This document shows positions 1 through 5,848 of a stretch of DNA of 5,848 nt, piece after piece. Made by a program: the position numbers and the translations under genes. The stretch lies in the NCBI GenBank assembly GCA_023250755.1, contig JAHFAC010000034.1, positions 2,882 through 8,729 on the forward strand, in the 5' to 3' direction. The notes below the pieces were generated by a model. The model was not told the DNA's origin, searched no databases, and saw only the letters and a list, made by a program, of their open reading frames with translations. This stretch comes from Bacteriovoracaceae bacterium (GTDB lineage: Bacteria > Bdellovibrionota > UBA1018). Every line of letters begins with the position of its first letter. Position 1 is the first letter of the stretch.

Positions 1-703
1 GCATAGGCTTTCCGGTTTCGAGGTTGAAAAACTCCATGCCTCTCGCCGTCCCCACCGCAATGTCTCCATCTTCCATAAAATACACTTCATTGGTGTATTC
101 TAATATCGGCTGTGCATCGCTAGCTAAAATCGCTCCGCCCTTGGGGTCCACGGCGGACACTAGCGGGGAGCCATTGCGAACCCCCACAACAACCCCAGGC
201 TCGCGCTCTGACATCACAACGACGCTACAGGAGCCTGAAAGCCTGAGAAAACTTCTCCGAACCGCTTCGACTAAACCTAGGCCTTTTTGCATTTCCTCAA
301 AAACCAAATACCCATAAAGCTCGCTATCCGTCTCAGACTGGGGCCGATGTCCACGCGCAATGATTTCGCTCTTAATCTCTTGGTAGTTCTCGATGATGCC
401 GTTATGGACCAAGACCACATGCCCTGTTTGATGAGGATGGGCATTCTGCGTCGTGGGCTTTCCGTGTGTTGCCCATCGAGTGTGGCCAATCCCGCAAATC
501 GAATCTTTAAATTTAGAGCCATTTTCGCTCAAGAGTTTTTCGACGTTTTCAAGCTTTCCCTGGGACTTTAAGATTTCGAGCTTCCCACCATGAAAAAAAG
601 CGACTCCTGCAGAGTCATAACCTCGATACTCCAAGCGTTTAAGCCCCTTAAGCAAGAGCTCCACCACTGGACGCTTTCCCACATAACCTACAATGCCACA
701 CAT
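1..703 (-). CDS. glmS: Glutamine--fructose-6-phosphate aminotransferase (isomerizing), N-terminal part, cut by the window edge
   Basis: GlmS converts fructose-6-phosphate and glutamine to glucosamine-6-phosphate and glutamate in the cytoplasm, the first committed step towards UDP-GlcNAc. The visible 234 codons cover the class II glutamine amidotransferase domain. The protein opens MCGIVGYVG, so Cys2 becomes the N-terminal nucleophile once Met1 is removed. Other family landmarks are LEYRGYDSAG (24-33), HTRWATHG (74-81), the HNGIIENY oxyanion region (100-107) and SETDSE (123-128), whose Asp matches the glutamine-binding Asp. The later RNGSPLV (176-182) and ASDAQPILEYT (194-204) stretches are also typical. 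The family is about 600 residues, so the two SIS isomerase domains lie outside the window. The ATG at 703-701 is fixed by the need for Cys2 and by a GGGGG Shine-Dalgarno six bases upstream. It lies 20 bases after glmU on the same strand, so the two are probably one operon. The usual GAYA-like stretch reads GSCS (157-160), a small oddity. Confidence 0.97.
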   Translation of the reverse strand, partial: MCGIVGYVGKRPVVELLLKGLKRLEYRGYDSAGVAFFHGGKLEILKSQGKLENVEKLLSENGSKFKDSICGIGHTRWATHGKPTTQNAHPHQTGHVVLVHNGIIENYQEIKSEIIARGHRPQSETDSELYGYLVFEEMQKGLGLVEAVRRSFLRLSGSCSVVVMSEREPGVVVGVRNGSPLVSAVDPKGGAILASDAQPILEYTNEVYFMEDGDIAVGTARGMEFFNLETGKPM

Positions 704-723
704 GGTAAACCCCCGGTCCCTTT

Positions 724-2169
724 CTATTCGTTACGAAGTTTTTTAGCGTAACCTAGTTTGTTCACTTGCCTAGCACGAGCGATAGCAAGCGCGTCGGGTT
801 CAACATTTTCAGTAATGGTGGAACCAGAAGCCACATAAGCACCTTGACCGATCCTCACCGGAGCCACCGTTTGACAGTCGCTCCCTAAAAAAACTCGATC
901 TTCGATCACTGTCTTGTGTTTCCTCTGCCCCTCGATCACCCGACCATCAAAATTACAAGTCACAAAACCACAGCCAATGTTCACGTGTGAGCCCACCTCA
1001 GCGTCTCCCAAATAAGAAAGGTGGGCAACACTCGTGTGAGCCCCAATCCGAGTTTTTTTCAATTCGACAAAATTGCCAATCTTAGCAGACGATCCCACCA
1101 CAGACTCCGGGCGAAGGTGGGCATAAGGGCCAACTTGCGCATGAGAGCCAATTATCGAATTTTCTGCCACCGTACCCGCTTTGATATTCGCCCCCTCCTC
1201 AACCACAGTATCCTTTAAGACCACACTAGGCCCCAGGGTCGTCCCTCGTGCAATCCGCGTCGTCCCAGAAAGGATGGCCCCTGGGAACACGCGAACCTCC
1301 TCAGAAAGCTCAACGCTCACGTCCACCCACGTAGTTTCCGGATCCAAAAAAATCACTCCACGCGCTGCCCAGCCTCGAAGCGTGCGCTCATTAAACAACC
1401 GATGAGCTAATGCCAGTTCCCAAGGATCATTTACACCGCGAAGATCCTCTGAATTTTCCCATCTGAGCACTTCGACCCCTTTTTTTGCCCGAACAGCATG
1501 AGCTAAAATATCAGTCAAATAATACTCATTTTGAGAATTTTTATTTGAAAGACGCTGAAGAGAGGACCAAAGGAAAGCACTCTGGAAAAAATAAACCGAG
1601 GCAGCAACTTCTTGGATTGCCTTTTCGCGTTGATTGGCATCTTTTTCTTCGACAATCCTGAGCACAGCGCCTCTCACACCACGCCTTACCACTCGACCAT
1701 AGCCAAGAGGATTTTTGAGCTCACAAGTGAGCAATCTCAATGCACTCGAACGATTCAGCGTCCACGACACCTGACTGATCAAACCTTGAGAGATCAAGGG
1801 TAAATCCCCAGGAAGCACTAGGACTGGCGTTTTTCTGGCAACCAATGCCTGCCCCCAAGGCGACTCCATCGCTGTTCGAGCAGCATGCCCCGTGCCCAGC
1901 TGTTTTTCTTGAAAAATAAATTCAAGATGCAGGCTTGAGAAACGCTCTGATTGACGAATCGCCGCTTCAACCTGCTCGCGCCCATGGCCTAGGACAAGGG
2001 CCACCTTGGCCTGCGGTAGAGTCTCCTTCACTCGATCCAGAACATGAAAAAGAAGGGGCTGTCCTCCCACTTCATGAAGTACTTTGGGCAGGGACGAGCG
2101 CATTCGCTTACCCTGTCCTGCCGCCAAAATCATTACGCCAATTGCACCACTCGCTGTCTTTAAATCCAT
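724..2169 (-). CDS. glmU: Bifunctional GlmU: GlcNAc-1-phosphate uridylyltransferase / glucosamine-1-phosphate acetyltransferase
   Basis: GlmU acetylates glucosamine-1-phosphate with acetyl-CoA, then joins the product to UTP to give UDP-GlcNAc for peptidoglycan and lipopolysaccharide. Numbering is for this 481-residue form. The N-terminal nucleotidyltransferase domain shows LAAGQGKRM with LPK (15-29), QLGTGHA (90-96), GDLPLI (121-126, Mg-binding Asp122), GYGR (156-159) and VEEKDA (173-178); Asn247 in RGVN matches the second metal ligand. The C-terminal half is a left-handed beta helix of hexapeptide repeats. It keeps the acetyltransferase residues: Arg353 (LRP), Lys371 (ELKK), His383 (AHLSYLGD, general base), Tyr386 and Asn397. 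Three departures stand out: Ala189 replaces the usual sugar-binding Asn, Phe407 replaces the Tyr of CNYDG, and five extra residues precede the KHKT lysine. Start choice: the ATG at 2169-2167 follows GGGGAGG at 12 bases. An in-frame ATG at 2190 would add seven residues but has no Shine-Dalgarno, so it is possible but less likely. E. coli GlmU has 456 residues. Confidence 0.95.
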   Translation of the reverse strand: MDLKTASGAIGVMILAAGQGKRMRSSLPKVLHEVGGQPLLFHVLDRVKETLPQAKVALVLGHGREQVEAAIRQSERFSSLHLEFIFQEKQLGTGHAARTAMESPWGQALVARKTPVLVLPGDLPLISQGLISQVSWTLNRSSALRLLTCELKNPLGYGRVVRRGVRGAVLRIVEEKDANQREKAIQEVAASVYFFQSAFLWSSLQRLSNKNSQNEYYLTDILAHAVRAKKGVEVLRWENSEDLRGVNDPWELALAHRLFNERTLRGWAARGVIFLDPETTWVDVSVELSEEVRVFPGAILSGTTRIARGTTLGPSVVLKDTVVEEGANIKAGTVAENSIIGSHAQVGPYAHLRPESVVGSSAKIGNFVELKKTRIGAHTSVAHLSYLGDAEVGSHVNIGCGFVTCNFDGRVIEGQRKHKTVIEDRVFLGSDCQTVAPVRIGQGAYVASGSTITENVEPDALAIARARQVNKLGYAKKLRNE

Positions 2170-2181
2170 TAGGGTCAATTT

Positions 2182-2188
2182 CCTCCCC
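2182..2188 (-). promoter_or_regulatory. Shine-Dalgarno site deciding the glmU start
   Basis: On the minus strand the sequence reads GGGGAGG, followed by 12 bases and then the ATG at 2169. The spacing is on the long side. The upstream in-frame ATG at 2190 overlaps this motif and is preceded by TTTCCGGTACCCCT, which has no ribosome-binding character. This favours the 481-residue GlmU over the 488-residue form. Confidence 0.5.
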
Positions 2189-2258
2189 ATAGGGGTACCG
2201 GAAAGTCTGTTTTTGAGTCAATGGCCTTCACGAGAGAAATTACTTTAGTTGATGAAAT

Positions 2259-2278
2259 CTTATAAATCCTTATAAAAA
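2259..2278. repeat. Tandem 10-bp AT-rich direct repeat
   Basis: CTTATAAATC is followed directly by CTTATAAAAA; the first eight bases match exactly, and each copy contains the palindrome TTATAA. The 10-bp period places the copies on the same face of the helix. It may be part of a glmU promoter or a protein-binding site, or simply AT-rich promoter DNA. No function can be assigned from two copies. Confidence 0.5.
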
Positions 2279-2280
2279 TG

Positions 2281-2308
2281 TTGTGTTCTTTTAAATGAGC
2301 GTTACAAT
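2281..2308 (+). promoter_or_regulatory. Candidate sigma-70-type promoter for dksA
   Basis: TTGTGT (2281-2286) and TACAAT (2303-2308) are separated by 16 bases. The -10 is a good match to TATAAT (5 of 6); the -35 matches TTGACA only in its first three bases. Transcription would begin near 2315 and leave a leader of about 37 bases before the dksA start. This is a pattern match only. Confidence 0.3.
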
Positions 2309-2351
2309 CATGGGAACATTTCTACACCACGACGGTTAGAAGGGAGAGTTC

Positions 2352-2714
2352 ATGGACGCGAAAACATTAGCAAGGTACAAGAAACAACTACTTGAGGAAA
2401 AGCAACGGCTCCTGAATAATTCGAAAAATGCACTAAAAAATGAACTCGCGCTTTCACCGGATGATCTTCCGGATGAAACCGATCTAGCCGCCAGTGAAAT
2501 CAATCAAAACCTTATTTTCAAACTGCGGGATCGCGAAAGACAACTTTTGGCAAAAATCGACGAGGCCTTGTCTCGAATGGATGAGGGAAATTTCGGAATC
2601 TGCCAAGACTGCGAAGAACCCATTGAACCGAAACGTCTTGAGGCACGACCCGTTTCAACGCTGTGTCTATCTTGTAAAGAGCGTCAAGAACACCGCGAAA
2701 AAATTTACGCATAA
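2352..2714 (+). CDS. dksA: DksA/TraR-family RNA polymerase-binding transcription factor, short form
   Basis: DksA enters the RNA polymerase secondary channel and, with ppGpp, redirects transcription during starvation, lowering rRNA promoters and raising amino-acid biosynthesis promoters. The 120-residue protein has an N-terminal charged helix (about 3-35), a tip with two acidic residues in DETDLA (Asp41 and Asp44, matching Asp71 and Asp74 of E. coli DksA), a second helix rich in R, E and K (about 48-78), and a C4 zinc finger with Cys84, Cys87, Cys105 and Cys108 in a C-x2-C-x17-C-x2-C layout. RLEARP (95-100) inside the finger and the REK ending are typical. It is about 30 residues shorter than the 151-residue E. 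coli protein, the difference lying at the N-terminus. In E. coli an Arg follows the second tip Asp; here it is Leu. AGGGAGAG at 2341-2348 supports this ATG. It diverges from glmU and precedes lon by 184 bp. A general DksA/TraR-type regulator other than true DksA remains possible. Confidence 0.92.
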   Translation: MDAKTLARYKKQLLEEKQRLLNNSKNALKNELALSPDDLPDETDLAASEINQNLIFKLRDRERQLLAKIDEALSRMDEGNFGICQDCEEPIEPKRLEARPVSTLCLSCKERQEHREKIYA

Positions 2715-2733
2715 GCTACATTGATGCAGAGCG

Positions 2734-2739
2734 TATAAT
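2734..2739 (+). promoter_or_regulatory. Candidate -10 hexamer upstream of lon
   Basis: A perfect TATAAT lies 20 bases after the dksA stop. The matching -35 position (about 2711-2716, ATAAGC) is poor and there is no TGn extension, so an activator or alternative recognition would be needed if it is used. It would give lon its own transcript with a leader of about 150 bases. I saw no convincing heat-shock (sigma-32 type) promoter in the 184-bp gap. Confidence 0.3.
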
Positions 2740-2816
2740 TCTGACTGTTTTATTTTCGCTCTATTTACTCAGCCCTAGCGTCAGCACCCCAACTAGTAGG
2801 CAAAATATCCCTAAAG

Positions 2817-2831
2817 CGAAGTCTGCCTTCG
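2817..2831 (+). other. Small inverted repeat in the dksA-lon gap
   Basis: CGAAG (2817-2821) and CTTCG (2827-2831) can pair around a five-base loop. No run of T follows, so this is not a recognisable intrinsic terminator for dksA. It may be a minor structure in the lon leader or chance. Confidence 0.25.
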
Positions 2832-2862
2832 GCCGAATCATCTCATAAGCAGTGAGTTTTAT

Positions 2863-2887
2863 CGGGACTTAAAAAAAGTCAACACCG
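2863..2887 (+). promoter_or_regulatory. Possible hairpin next to the lon ribosome-binding site
   Basis: GACTT (2866-2870) and AAGTC (2876-2880) pair around an A5 loop. CGG (2863-2865) could also pair with CCG (2885-2887) across a four-base bulge, which would touch the first G of the Shine-Dalgarno at 2887-2891. The stem is short and AT-containing, so at best it is weak and perhaps temperature-sensitive. Chance is a fair alternative. Confidence 0.25.
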
Positions 2888-2891
2888 GAGG
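2887..2891 (+). promoter_or_regulatory. Strong Shine-Dalgarno site for lon
   Basis: GGAGG sits seven bases before the ATG at 2899, which is close to optimal. It supports this ATG over the GTG immediately following at 2902. Confidence 0.75.
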
Positions 2892-2898
2892 CGAGTGC

Positions 2899-5352
2899 AT
2901 GGTGACTAACTACGATGGCGAAAATATAGAGATTCCAAAGACACTTCCCCTTTTGCCGGTAAGAGACATTGTGGTTTTTCCTTACATGATTATCCCGCTC
3001 TTTGTTGGACGAGATTCCTCAATTCGAAGCGTTGAAGAAGCCCTCGCCAGAACCGATCGGTTGATTCTCCTTTCTTCACAAAAAGACATTAGCGACGAAC
3101 ACCCCACTTCTGACGGAATCTACAAAACCGGCACCGTTTCAATGATCATGCGAATGAGAAAGCTGCCGGATGGGAGAATCAAGATCCTCACGCAAGGACT
3201 TTGCAAAGCAACCATTCAAGAATTTTCGCAACTCCAGCCTCACTTTGAAGTTAAAATCGACCGTCTCGAGGAGAACATCGCTTTCGCTCAATCTGAATCT
3301 GAGGCATTGATGCGTAACGTCCGCGAGCAACTTGAGCGCGTGATCGCATTAGGCAAAGTGCTCTCACCTGATATCCTAATGGTCTTGGATGACATCACCG
3401 ACCCAGGCAGGCTTGCGGATCTCGTGGCCTCCAACCTCGGGCTAAAAGTCTCTGAGGCGCAGGGAATTCTCGAGACTCAAGACCCCATGGTTCGCTTGAA
3501 AAGTATTTCTGAAATTTTAGCCCGAGAAGTCGAAGTGCTTTCGATTCAGGCGAAAATCAGGTCACAAGCCAAAGATGAAATGACCAAATCCCAGAAGGAA
3601 TATTTTCTTCGGGAACAAATTCGCGCAATCAAGAACGAGTTGGGTGACGGAGACACGAAAGGCGAGGAAATTTCTGAACTCAAAGAAAAAATCGCCGTAT
3701 GCAAAATGCCCCCTGAAGTGGAACAAGAAGCGCTCAAGCAATTGGGACGCCTGGAACGCATGCATCCCGACGCCTCTGAGGCCTCCATGCTCAGGACTTA
3801 CATCGACTGGCTGATTGAAACCCCTTGGAGCAAACAAACCGTCGATAACCTCGATCTCATTCGTGCAAAACAAATTCTTGATGAAGATCACTATAATCTC
3901 ACTAAAATCAAAGAGCGGATCCTCGAATATCTTGCCGTACGTAAACTCAAAGAAAAAATGAAGGGCCCAATCCTCTGTTTTGCTGGACCTCCCGGAGTCG
4001 GAAAAACTTCGCTCGGTCGCTCGATTGCTCGCACCATGGGCCGTGAGTTTGTTCGAGTCTCTCTTGGCGGCGTAAAAGACGAGGCCGAAATCCGGGGTCA
4101 TCGACGCACCTATGTCGGAGCGCTGCCGGGACGCGTAATTCAAGGGTTAAAACAATCCGGAACCAATAATCCTGTCTTTGTGCTCGACGAAATCGATAAA
4201 CTCGGGAGTGACTTCCGCGGCGATCCGTCAGCCGCGCTCCTCGAGGTCCTGGACCCAGAGCAGAATAACACCTTTCGAGATCACTATCTCAACGTACCCT
4301 TTGATCTCTCACATGTCATGTTCATCGCAACATGCAATGTACTGGACACGATCCCCTCTGCTCTCCGTGACCGCATGGAAATCATTCAGCTGGCTGGCTA
4401 TACTGAAGAAGAAAAATATTTTATCTCGAAACGGTACCTCATTCCGAAGCAAATGGGCGAGAATGGACTCAATGACAAGTTGATCGAATTTGCTGATGAA
4501 GCCACCAAAATAGTCATATCGCAATACACTCGCGAAGCGGGCCTGAGAAATCTTGAACGAAACATCGCTACTTTATGCAGAAAGACCGCTCGGATGGTAG
4601 CTGAAGGAAAAACCGAAAAAACCACCATCACGCGAGAGCAAGTGCATAAGCTCCTAGGGCCAGCCGTGTTTATTCGCGAGGATGAACAAGAGAAGGATGA
4701 AATCGGCATCGCTACGGGGCTCGCCTGGACTGCCTTTGGCGGCGAAATCCTCTATGTTGAAGTCAACACCATGAAAGGCAAAGGCGGCATTACCCTGACT
4801 GGACAGCTCGGTGAGGTCATGAAAGAATCGGGACAAGCAGCGCTCGGCCTCATCCGCTCACGTGCAGTTGATTTTGGCCTTGAGGATGATTTTTTTGCTA
4901 ATAACGATATCCACGTCCACTTTCCATCCGGAGCCGTTCCAAAAGATGGCCCGTCAGCCGGAATCACCATGGCCACAGCCATGATTTCAAGACTCACTGG
5001 AATCCCAATTCGCAAGGACGTCGCAATGACCGGTGAAATCACACTCACTGGACGCGTACTTCCAATTGGTGGACTTAAAGAAAAAGCGCTCGCTGCTATG
5101 CGACATGGCATTAAAACCATTATCATGCCAGAAAAAAACAAGAAGGATCTCGAGGATATCCCCGAAGAATATCGCTCAAACTTGACCTTCATTCCCGTGA
5201 AGACGATTGACCAGGTGCTCGAAGTCGTACTCACTCAAAAAATCCAAAAAAAATCAGAAAAACGATATGCTTCTGAGCATGATGATGACGGTAAATTGGT
5301 TCGCTCACACCGCAAACGCTCTTCGGGTGCCAAGCTCGACAAAGCAGCCTAG
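2899..5352 (+). CDS. lon: ATP-dependent endopeptidase Lon (LonA type)
   Basis: Lon is a hexameric cytoplasmic AAA+ protease that unfolds and degrades misfolded and selected regulatory proteins. The 817-residue protein has all parts in order: an N-terminal LON substrate-binding domain (about 14-205, opening LPLLPVRDIVVFPYM), a linking helical region with charged coils (about 210-310), the AAA+ module, and the C-terminal serine-lysine protease domain. In the AAA+ module, Walker A is GPPGVGKTS (363-371), Walker B is VFVLDEID (426-433), sensor 1 lies in ATCN (477-480), the arginine-finger region is LRDRME (489-494), and sensor 2 is Arg550 in GLRNLER. The catalytic Ser686 lies in PKDGPSAG and the partner Lys729 in GGLKEK. 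All key residues are present, so it should be active. It has a charged tail of about 35 residues (781-817) beyond the usual end; E. coli Lon has 784 residues. GGAGG seven bases upstream supports the start. It follows dksA, and the next gene begins 14 bp after its stop. Confidence 0.98.
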   Translation: MVTNYDGENIEIPKTLPLLPVRDIVVFPYMIIPLFVGRDSSIRSVEEALARTDRLILLSSQKDISDEHPTSDGIYKTGTVSMIMRMRKLPDGRIKILTQGLCKATIQEFSQLQPHFEVKIDRLEENIAFAQSESEALMRNVREQLERVIALGKVLSPDILMVLDDITDPGRLADLVASNLGLKVSEAQGILETQDPMVRLKSISEILAREVEVLSIQAKIRSQAKDEMTKSQKEYFLREQIRAIKNELGDGDTKGEEISELKEKIAVCKMPPEVEQEALKQLGRLERMHPDASEASMLRTYIDWLIETPWSKQTVDNLDLIRAKQILDEDHYNLTKIKERILEYLAVRKLKEKMKGPILCFAGPPGVGKTSLGRSIARTMGREFVRVSLGGVKDEAEIRGHRRTYVGALPGRVIQGLKQSGTNNPVFVLDEIDKLGSDFRGDPSAALLEVLDPEQNNTFRDHYLNVPFDLSHVMFIATCNVLDTIPSALRDRMEIIQLAGYTEEEKYFISKRYLIPKQMGENGLNDKLIEFADEATKIVISQYTREAGLRNLERNIATLCRKTARMVAEGKTEKTTITREQVHKLLGPAVFIREDEQEKDEIGIATGLAWTAFGGEILYVEVNTMKGKGGITLTGQLGEVMKESGQAALGLIRSRAVDFGLEDDFFANNDIHVHFPSGAVPKDGPSAGITMATAMISRLTGIPIRKDVAMTGEITLTGRVLPIGGLKEKALAAMRHGIKTIIMPEKNKKDLEDIPEEYRSNLTFIPVKTIDQVLEVVLTQKIQKKSEKRYASEHDDDGKLVRSHRKRSSGAKLDKAA

Positions 5353-5366
5353 TCTTTTTTAGATTT

Positions 5367-5848
5367 ATGCACCCGATTGAGATCCTGATCTGCCTCACCT
5401 TGGTACTGACATCAGCGTACCTCTCAGCTTCTGAAGTAGCGCTTTTTAGCCTATCTCGCTTTCACCTTCGAATTTTGAAAGAACGATTTCGCGGTTCACA
5501 TAAAGCGATCAAGCGCCTACTTGCCGATCCAGGCGGGCTTTTAATCACACTTCTGGTTTCAAATGAAATTGTTAACATATCCATCGCTACGGTAATCACC
5601 CATGCCTTTTCGCATACGATCTCCAGTTCGATTGAAACTCCACTTGGAAAAATTCCAGAATGGGCAGCGCAAACAGTGCTGGGTATTATGGTCACCACAC
5701 CTGTCATACTCCTTTTTTGTGAAATCACGCCGAAAGTAATAGGAGCACGGGCAAATCAACTCATAGCACCAATGACCGCGACATCGCTGTCGTGGATTTA
5801 TGATGCCTTTAAGCCCGTACGAATGATCCTCAAATGGATCGTTAGTCG
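5367..5848 (+). CDS. CNNM (DUF21) domain membrane protein of the HlyC/CorC type, N-terminal part, cut by the window edge
   Basis: The visible 160 codons read as the transmembrane CNNM domain found in CorB/CorC/TlyC-like proteins, many of which are linked to Mg2+ or Co2+ transport; a role here is inference. The first hydrophobic segment (about 5-27) contains SASEVALFSLSR, with the small-residue-Glu pattern of the family. A soluble stretch with RLLADPGGL follows, then a second segment with TLLVSNEIVNISIATVI (about 61-77), a third hydrophobic stretch (about 104-117), and the family motif EITPKVIGARAN (119-130). The CBS pair and CorC-type domain that normally follow would lie past the window end. 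The ATG is placed just before the first membrane segment, as expected, but has no clear Shine-Dalgarno; the upstream bases are TTTTTTAGATTT. The gap to lon is 14 bp, which suggests cotranscription and perhaps translation by ribosomes finishing lon. The exact subfamily cannot be told from this fragment. Confidence 0.88.
   Translation, partial: MHPIEILICLTLVLTSAYLSASEVALFSLSRFHLRILKERFRGSHKAIKRLLADPGGLLITLLVSNEIVNISIATVITHAFSHTISSSIETPLGKIPEWAAQTVLGIMVTTPVILLFCEITPKVIGARANQLIAPMTATSLSWIYDAFKPVRMILKWIVS

Larger units (their letters stand above)
2191..2351. promoter_or_regulatory. Divergent intergenic region between glmU and dksA
   Basis: This 161-bp AT-rich stretch must hold the start signals for both the leftward glmU-glmS operon and rightward dksA. 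On the plus strand it contains a candidate dksA promoter near 2281-2308 and a tandem 10-bp repeat at 2259-2278. I could not find a convincing -35/-10 pair for glmU, although the repeat supplies TATAAG on the minus strand that could act as a -10. That one short region serves both directions is inference from the gene layout. Confidence 0.5.

Noticed and set aside
24..571. Open frames on the plus strand across the glmS region
   Set aside because: The minus strand here encodes an unbroken, motif-complete GlmS glutaminase domain; the plus-strand frames are shadows of it.
704..723. A glmS ribozyme in the leader of glmS
   Set aside because: The glmU-glmS gap is only 20 bases, far too short for the ribozyme, which is also mainly known from Firmicutes.
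2715..2898. Small RNA gene or short coding gene between dksA and lon
   Set aside because: I found no open frame with a ribosome-binding site, no tRNA-like fold and no terminator hairpin; the inverted repeats are only five bases long.
3562..4143. Long open frame (193 codons) antisense to lon
   Set aside because: It lies wholly within the conserved linker and Walker A region of lon on the opposite strand, and its protein is rich in Phe and resembles no family I know. The constrained lon codons explain the open frame.
4752..5234. Open frame of 160 codons antisense to the lon protease domain
   Set aside because: It overlaps the most conserved part of Lon and encodes a Ser/Met/Pro-rich product typical of an antisense shadow.
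5353..5362. Terminator after lon, suggested by a T-run (TCTTTTTT)
   Set aside because: No GC-rich stem precedes the T-run, and the next gene starts within 14 bp on the same strand.

Overview
The window looks like an ordinary piece of chromosome from a Gram-negative bacterium with mid-range GC. The protein style suggests a Bdellovibrio-like or deltaproteobacterial lineage: a short 120-residue DksA whose coiled-coil tip reads DETDLA, an 817-residue Lon, and a GlmU with an enlarged loop in its acetyltransferase domain. That placement is an impression from the protein sequences, not a search result. I see no mobile element, CRISPR array, tRNA, rRNA or sign of recent transfer.

Left part, minus strand (1-2190): glmU and then glmS, 20 bases apart and read leftward, form an amino-sugar operon. 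GlmS makes glucosamine-6-phosphate from fructose-6-phosphate and glutamine; GlmU acetylates glucosamine-1-phosphate and uridylylates the product to UDP-GlcNAc, the precursor of peptidoglycan and lipopolysaccharide. The intermediate step (GlmM) is not in the window. glmS is cut by the left edge, leaving essentially its glutaminase domain.

Middle (2191-2351): a divergent intergenic region with an AT-rich tandem 10-bp repeat and a candidate dksA promoter.

Right part, plus strand (2352-5848): dksA (RNA polymerase-binding stringent-response factor), a 184-bp gap with a good -10 hexamer and small inverted repeats, lon (ATP-dependent quality-control protease) with a strong Shine-Dalgarno site, and, 14 bp beyond lon, the 5' part of a CNNM/DUF21 membrane protein gene cut by the right edge. 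lon and the membrane protein gene are probably cotranscribed.

The main points worth a second look are in known proteins: a substitution of a normally conserved sugar-contacting Asn in the GlmU uridylyltransferase site, a five-residue insertion near its acetyltransferase active site, and a charged C-terminal tail on Lon encoded over an A-rich stretch. I found no convincing undescribed system.
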